Assembly: GCF_017876435.1 (NCBI RefSeq)
Contig: NZ_JAGIOA010000001.1
Coordinates: 1,426,001 to 1,490,000 of the forward strand
Direction: 5' to 3'
Source: Microbacterium phyllosphaerae
GTDB lineage: Bacteria > Actinomycetota > Actinomycetes > Actinomycetales > Microbacteriaceae
DNA length: 64,000 nt
The notes beneath the pieces were generated by a model. That model searched no databases. It was given only the letters and a program-made list of their open reading frames with translations, and had not been told where the DNA came from. Made by a program: the position numbers and the translations under genes. Positions within the stretch are counted from its first letter, which is position 1; each line of letters begins with the position of its first letter. Positions 59,787 through 64,000 of the stretch are shown in pieces.

Positions 59787-61634
59787 ATGTGTGGAATCGT
59801 CGGATACGTGGGCCCGCGGCCCAGCCAGGACATCCTGCTCGCCGGCCTCGCTCGGCTCGAGTACCGCGGATATGACTCCGCAGGTGTCGCCGTCATCGAC
59901 GGCGACGGGGCCCTGGGCATGCGCAAGAAGGCGGGCAAGCTCGCCGTGCTGCGCGACTCGCTCAAGGATGCAGCCCTCGCGGACGGCAACACGGGCATCG
60001 GGCACACCCGCTGGGCGACGCACGGTGGACCGACGGACGAGAACGCGCACCCGCACCTCGCGGATGACGACAAGCTCGCGCTGATCCACAACGGCATCAT
60101 CGAGAACTTCGCCGCGCTGCGCGACGAGCTGCTCGCCGACGGTGTGAGCTTCCGCAGCGAGACCGACACCGAGGTCGCGGCCGCGCTGCTCGGCCGTGAG
60201 TACCGCAACAACGGCGGTGACCTTCAGCTCGCGTTCCGTGGCGTCGTCAACCGTCTCGAGGGCGCGTTCACTCTGCTCGCGATGCATCAGGACCACCCGG
60301 GCCTCGTCGTGGGAGCCCGCCGCAACTCGCCGCTCGTGATCGGCCTCGGCGAGGGCGAGAACTTCCTCGGCTCCGACGTCGCCGCATTCATCGAGTACAC
60401 CCGCAAGGCGCTCGCGATCGGCCAGGACCAGATCGTCTCGATCACCCCGGATGCCGTCACCGTCACCGACTTCGCCGGCACCCCCGTCGAGGCCGAGCCG
60501 TTCGACGTCTCGTGGGACGCCGCAGCTGCCGAGAAGGGTGGCTGGTCGAGCTTCATGGCCAAGGAGGTCGCGGAGCAGCCCGAGGCGGTCGCCAACACGA
60601 TCCGTGGTCGTATCCAGGGCGATCAGGTCGTGATCCCCGAGCTGGACGGCCTCGACGAGCTGTTCCTCGGCATCAACCGCATCATCATCACCGCGTGCGG
60701 CACGGCCGCGTACTCCGCCCTCGTCGGCAAGTATGCGATCGAGCAGTGGGCGCGGATCCCCGTCGACGTCGAGCTCGCCCACGAGTTCCGCTACCGCGAC
60801 CCGGTGATCGGCGACGACACGCTCGTCGTGTCCATCAGCCAGTCCGGCGAGACCATGGACACGCTGATGGCCGTGAAGTACGCCAGCGAGCGCGGCGCGC
60901 GCACGCTCTCGATCTGCAACACGCAGGGTGCGACCATCCCTCGCGAGTCGGATGCCGTGGTCTACACGCACGCCGGCCCCGAAGTCGCTGTGGCCTCGAC
61001 CAAGGCGTTTTCGGCCCAGATCACGGCTCTGCTCCTTCTCGGACTCCACATGGGCCGCGTCCGCGGATCCGTCGCGGATGCGTCCGCCGACGTCGCCGAG
61101 CTCGCCGCCCTGCCCGAGAAGATCGCCAAGGTGCTCGAGAGCGAGCAGGAGCACGTCACTCAGCTCGCCGGCTGGATGGCCGACACCCGCTCGGTGCTCT
61201 TCCTCGGCCGTCACGTCGGCTTCCCCATCGCCCTCGAGGGCGCACTGAAGCTCAAGGAGATCTCGTACATCCACGCCGAGGGCTTCGCCGCCGGTGAGCT
61301 GAAGCACGGTCCGATCGCGCTGATCGAGCCGGGTCAGCCCGTGTTCGTGCTCGTGCCGTCGCCCCGCCACTCGGCTGTCGTGCACTCGAAGGTCGTCTCG
61401 AACATCCAGGAGATCCGCGCCCGCGGCGCTCGTGTGATCGTCGTGGCCGAAGAGGGCGACGCCGCGGTGCTGCCGTTCGCCGACGAGGTCATCCGCATCC
61501 CGCTCGCCGGCGCGATGTTCGAGCCGCTGCTCGCGGTCGTGCCGCTGCAGATCTTCGCCATGGCCCTCGCCACGGCCAAGGGGCTCGACGTCGACCAGCC
61601 GCGAAACCTCGCGAAGTCCGTCACCGTCGAGTAG
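59787..61634 (+). CDS. glmS: Glucosamine-6-phosphate synthase (glutamine-dependent)
   Basis: 615 residues. Catalytic Cys2 in MCGIVGYVG, glutaminase region HTRWATHGGPTDENAHPH, then two SIS domains (TACGTAAYSALVGKYAIEQWARIPVDVELAHEFRYR and VLFLGRHVGFPIALEGALKLKEISYIHAEGFAAGELKHGPIAL), ending NLAKSVTVE. Makes glucosamine-6-P from fructose-6-P and glutamine, upstream of GlmM. Leaderless start. Confidence 0.98.
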   Translation: MCGIVGYVGPRPSQDILLAGLARLEYRGYDSAGVAVIDGDGALGMRKKAGKLAVLRDSLKDAALADGNTGIGHTRWATHGGPTDENAHPHLADDDKLALIHNGIIENFAALRDELLADGVSFRSETDTEVAAALLGREYRNNGGDLQLAFRGVVNRLEGAFTLLAMHQDHPGLVVGARRNSPLVIGLGEGENFLGSDVAAFIEYTRKALAIGQDQIVSITPDAVTVTDFAGTPVEAEPFDVSWDAAAAEKGGWSSFMAKEVAEQPEAVANTIRGRIQGDQVVIPELDGLDELFLGINRIIITACGTAAYSALVGKYAIEQWARIPVDVELAHEFRYRDPVIGDDTLVVSISQSGETMDTLMAVKYASERGARTLSICNTQGATIPRESDAVVYTHAGPEVAVASTKAFSAQITALLLLGLHMGRVRGSVADASADVAELAALPEKIAKVLESEQEHVTQLAGWMADTRSVLFLGRHVGFPIALEGALKLKEISYIHAEGFAAGELKHGPIALIEPGQPVFVLVPSPRHSAVVHSKVVSNIQEIRARGARVIVVAEEGDAAVLPFADEVIRIPLAGAMFEPLLAVVPLQIFAMALATAKGLDVDQPRNLAKSVTVE

Positions 61635-61694
61635 TCCTCGGCTGGCTCTCAGCCCCCCTGCACAGGGGCAGGTCAGCACACCTGCAAGTCAGAA

Positions 61695-62606
61695 TCACAG
61701 ATGCATGCCCAGATGAGCGATCTGGGCATGCATCTGTTTTCTCGACCTGCGTTTGTGCGACACATCATCCGCGCGCCCGCGCGCCCGGGCGATCGCCGCG
61801 ATGACAGCGCGAGCGACGGCGTCCCAGTCGTGCATGATCATGGCGTAGTCGAAGCGGAGCGTCTCGAATCCGAGGCGGGATGCCGCGGCATCCCTCGTCA
61901 GATCCTTGTGCCGCATCTCGGGGCCTTCGTGGTTGAGTCGACCGTCGACTTCGATGATCACCCGTCGCGCAGCCACGAAGTCCACGCGACCGACACCCTC
62001 GATGACGACCTGGCAGTCGAGGTGTATCCCGAGCAGATGCAGTCTCAGTCGGAGGATCGATTCGAGTCCGCTCTCGGCATCGGGACGTGCGAGATCGAGG
62101 AGCCTGTGGGCTGACTTCGGCAACTCGCGTCTGATCCTCTTGCGATCGTGCGCGGAGAGCAGGCGCAGGTTCCACGCGGACTCGTACGCCGCGAAGAACG
62201 CCTCCTGATCGAGGCATCTGTATGCATGCACGAGAGCCGACGCGACCGGAGCCAGCCCGACTCCCGCGGTGCCGGGAGAGTGATGCGGGATGCATTCGCA
62301 GGGGGTATGCGGATGCCTGCGCCCGGAGCCGCCCAACCACACATGCACGATCGCATCGACGCTCGGGAGCACCCAGACGCCGTGCGCGCGGAGCGCATCC
62401 GCACACGTGAGAGATCCGCCATGCGCCGCCGCGGCGACGACTTTCGGATCTGTGGTCGCCAGAGCGTAGACCCCCTGGCGGACTCGGTTGATGGTGCCGG
62501 CGCGCGCGGCAACAGAGAGTTGAGCGCGGGTCGATCCGAACTGCTGTAGATGCCGCCCGCGCGCGATTCCGCCGAGAACGTGGAGGAGCTCCGCCGGTTC
62601 GATCAT
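61695..62606 (-). CDS. AbiEi-type N-terminus fused to a DUF559 nuclease-like domain
   Basis: 303 residues. The first 70 resemble AbiEi antitoxin winged helices (GGIARGRHLQQFGSTRAQLSVAARAGTINRVRQGVYALA). The C-terminal 110 residues are a DUF559/Vsr-like PD-(D/E)XK core: GLESILRLRLHLLG, VDFVAARRVIIEVDGRLNHEG and GFETLRFDYAMI. The gene stands alone, without an AbiEii toxin. Its last codons and stop fall in a 17-bp hairpin. It interrupts the usual glmS-acpS-alr neighbourhood, so it may have been acquired. Confidence 0.8.
   Translation of the reverse strand: MIEPAELLHVLGGIARGRHLQQFGSTRAQLSVAARAGTINRVRQGVYALATTDPKVVAAAAHGGSLTCADALRAHGVWVLPSVDAIVHVWLGGSGRRHPHTPCECIPHHSPGTAGVGLAPVASALVHAYRCLDQEAFFAAYESAWNLRLLSAHDRKRIRRELPKSAHRLLDLARPDAESGLESILRLRLHLLGIHLDCQVVIEGVGRVDFVAARRVIIEVDGRLNHEGPEMRHKDLTRDAAASRLGFETLRFDYAMIMHDWDAVARAVIAAIARARGRADDVSHKRRSRKQMHAQIAHLGMHL
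61698..61750 (+). repeat. Left palindromic repeat beside the DUF559 gene
   Basis: CAGATGCATGCCCAGAT (61698-61714) and its perfect reverse complement (61720-61736) form a 17-bp hairpin with a GAGCG loop followed by TTTTC. Read on the minus strand, the unit (to 61750) begins GCAGGTCGAG and ends ATCTGGGCATGCATCTG, matching the ends of the unit at 62733-62785. Confidence 0.7.
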
Positions 62607-62711
62607 GCTCCGAGCATCCGACGCCTGTGGTGTCGCCGGATGGCAGAAACCCGCGCGTTGGGGAAGACTGCCGACGTCACGATGAGTGTGCAGTCGAAGT
62701 CACCCGCACAA

Positions 62712-62785
62712 ATGCATGCTCGAACGACGGATGCAGGTCGAAAACTGGGATCCGAGCGTACGTATGTGATCTCGGCATGCATATG
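62712..62785 (+). repeat. Right palindromic repeat beside the DUF559 gene
   Basis: ATGCATGC (62712-62719) faces GCATGCAT (62775-62782). From 62733 it begins GCAGGTCGA and ends ATCTCGGCATGCATATG; by eye 35 of 53 bases match the reverse complement of 61698-61750, almost all at the two ends. It lies in the 357-base gap before acpS, which holds no convincing gene. Confidence 0.55.
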
Positions 62786-62797
62786 ACGAAGCGCCGC

Positions 62798-62932
62798 GGA
62801 GTCGGGGTATTGGGCGGGAGGGGGTGGGAGTCGGGGAGTCGGGGTATTGGGCGGGAGGGGAGCGGGAGCGGGAGCGGGAGTCGGGGAGGCGGAGAGGTGT
62901 GGCCGGGGGAGGCGCGGGGCGAGCCCAGCCGA
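62798..62932 (+). repeat. G-rich purine repeat tract upstream of acpS
   Basis: Two exact 26-base direct copies (62798-62823 and 62835-62860) contain GTCGGGGTATTGGGCGGGAG; then three GGAGCG units and further G runs follow. The many runs of three or more G on the plus strand could form quadruplex DNA or RNA. No promoter or gene is seen inside the tract. Confidence 0.7.
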
Positions 62933-62951
62933 ACGGTCCATCCGCCGCGAC

Positions 62952-62957
62952 TAGGCT
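62952..62957 (+). promoter_or_regulatory. -10 box TAGGCT of acpS (leaderless)
   Basis: TAGGCT ends 6 bases (GAACGG) before the GTG at 62964. Confidence 0.6.
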
Positions 62958-62963
62958 GAACGG

Positions 62964-63323
62964 GTGATCATCGGGACCGGCATCGACCTCGTGGACATCC
63001 CGCGGTTCGAGCGGACGCTCGAGCGCACGCCACGGCTTCGGGAGCGCCTCTTCGCGCCGGGGGAGCGGTCGCTGCGGCTGCCTTCCCTCGCGGCGCGCTA
63101 TGCCGCGAAGGAGGCCCTGATCAAGACTCTCGGCGGTTCCGACGGCGTCCACTGGATCGAGATCGAGATCGCCTCGGAGGCGTCGGGGCGTCCGCACTTC
63201 GTGTTGTCGGGTACCACCGCCGAGGTCGTCGCCGCGCGGGGCATCACTCGACTCCACCTCACACTCACCCACGACGCAGGGCTCGCCGCCGCATTCGTCG
63301 TCGCCGAAGGAGAGCCGCTGTGA
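62964..63323 (+). CDS. acpS: Holo-[acyl-carrier-protein] synthase
   Basis: 119 residues. IIGTGIDLVDIPRFER holds the catalytic Asp, and AARYAAKEALIKTLGG the conserved Lys/Glu; LTLTHDAGLAAAFVVAE closes the fold. Transfers phosphopantetheine from CoA to acyl carrier protein. Overlaps alr by 4 bases (GTGA). Confidence 0.96.
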   Translation: MIIGTGIDLVDIPRFERTLERTPRLRERLFAPGERSLRLPSLAARYAAKEALIKTLGGSDGVHWIEIEIASEASGRPHFVLSGTTAEVVAARGITRLHLTLTHDAGLAAAFVVAEGEPL

Positions 63324-64000
63324 CCGTTCCGTTCCGCGAGGCGCGCATCGACCTGGATGCGATCACCGACAACGTCCGCCATTTCCGTCGCCTGACCGGA
63401 GTGCAGGTCATCGCGGTGGTCAAGGCGAACGCCTATGGTCACGGCGCGGCTCCCGCCGCTGTCGCCGCACTCGCCGGCGGTGCGACGCGCCTCGGGGTGG
63501 CCGAGATCCCGGAAGCGCTCGACCTGCGTCGGCAGGGAATCACGGCACCGATCGTCGCGTGGTTGCACGCGCCGGGTGAGCGGTTCGACCAGGCAGCCGA
63601 GCACGACATCGAGGTCGGCATCTCGTCGTTCGACCAGCTCGAGGCAGCTGGCGCCGCGGCGTCAGTCGATCGTCCGGTGGGCGTCCATCTCAAGTTCGAG
63701 ACCGGGCTCTCGCGCAACGGCATCGCACCGGCCGACTGGAGGCGAGTGCTCGCGGAAGCGGCCCGACTCGAGCGCATCGGCCGGTTGCGGATCATCGGAC
63801 TCTTCAGCCACCTCTCGAACACCTCCGCTCAGGACGATCGCGAGGCGCTCGCGAAGTTCGAAGAGGGCGTCGCGGCTGCGGCATCCTTCGGCATCCACCC
63901 CGAGATCCGGCACATCGCGGCGACTGCCGCAGCGATCGACCTGCCCGAGATGCGGCTGGATGCCGTGCGCATCGGCGTCGGCATCTACGGACTCTCCCCG
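63320..64000 (+). CDS. alr: Alanine racemase, 3' end beyond the window
   Basis: 227 codons are visible without a stop. RIDLDAITDNVRHFRRL then VVKANAYGHGA with the PLP lysine at residue 35, and VHLKFETGLSRNGI. Converts L- to D-alanine for peptidoglycan. GTG start overlaps the acpS stop, so expression is coupled to acpS. About 150 residues are missing. Confidence 0.93.
   Translation, partial: MTVPFREARIDLDAITDNVRHFRRLTGVQVIAVVKANAYGHGAAPAAVAALAGGATRLGVAEIPEALDLRRQGITAPIVAWLHAPGERFDQAAEHDIEVGISSFDQLEAAGAAASVDRPVGVHLKFETGLSRNGIAPADWRRVLAEAARLERIGRLRIIGLFSHLSNTSAQDDREALAKFEEGVAAAASFGIHPEIRHIAATAAAIDLPEMRLDAVRIGVGIYGLSP

Noticed and set aside
61695..62606. Complete AbiE toxin-antitoxin system
   Set aside because: No AbiEii nucleotidyltransferase toxin gene is adjacent; only the AbiEi-like N-terminus fused to a DUF559 domain is present.
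62607..62963. Protein-coding gene in the gap before acpS
   Set aside because: The only frames are short, rich in Gly/Arg/Ser, and run through repeat DNA; no start signal or domain.

Overview
The window is a 64 kb piece of a high-GC Gram-positive chromosome. Gene content and protein sequences (RpoB/RpoC, RpsI, GlmM, GlmS, a 1,4-naphthoate menaquinone pathway, an LCP cell-wall protein, many GTG/TTG starts, leaderless promoters) point to an actinobacterium of the Microbacteriaceae, most likely Microbacterium. The genus is an inference from protein resemblance, not from a search. Coding density is high, most genes sit in short operons, and no prophage, insertion sequence, CRISPR array or rRNA gene was found.

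Layout. 1-8.6 kb: menaquinone genes menB and menE, a methyltransferase, a NarL-type two-component system next to an ABC exporter, a ComB-like protein and a DUF3054 membrane protein. 8.6-11.9 kb (minus strand): SprT-like protein, TPR protein, spermidine-synthase-like protein, LytR-CpsA-Psr protein. 12.0-24.1 kb: a sugar ABC importer with a GH3 glucosaminidase-like enzyme and a MurR/RpiR regulator, a convergent PfkB sugar kinase, then a complete peptide ABC importer; together these look like a cell-wall or amino-sugar salvage locus. 24.2-31.8 kb: rpoB-rpoC. 31.9-37.9 kb: lipoprotein, PfkB kinase, tRNA-Tyr, an FHA gene pair, and gluconate uptake (gntP-gntK) with a divergent GntR regulator. 37.9-43.6 kb: FBP-type zinc protein, enoyl-CoA hydratase, membrane protein, inositol-phosphatase-family enzyme, M23 peptidase, tRNA-Thr and tRNA-Met, GNAT acetyltransferase and a small acidic protein. 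43.7-46.0 kb: TetR-controlled DHA2 efflux pump. 46.1-48.3 kb: an Asp23/ECF-sigma/Asp23 gene set. 48.3-51.3 kb: QorB-like/HxlR redox pair and an APC permease. 51.3-57.8 kb: truA, membrane protein, HTH protein, nuclease-family protein, rplM-rpsI-glmM. 57.8-64.0 kb: ppx, coaA, glmS, a DUF559/AbiEi-type accessory gene, acpS and the first two thirds of alr.

Gene cooperation. GlmM and GlmS feed UDP-GlcNAc synthesis, and Alr, the M23 peptidase, the LCP protein and the possible salvage locus all act on the cell wall. GntR/GntP/GntK form a closed gluconate module. The histidine kinase, response regulator and ABC exporter form a probable antimicrobial-stress module. The ECF sigma gene overlaps a gene whose product joins an anti-sigma-like N-terminus to an Asp23-like C-terminus; this is the best candidate in the window for an uncharacterised regulatory system.

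A recurring pattern is a TANNNT box ending exactly 6 or 7 bases before an ATG or GTG with no Shine-Dalgarno sequence, the hallmark of leaderless mRNAs. It occurs at about twenty genes and was used to choose several starts.
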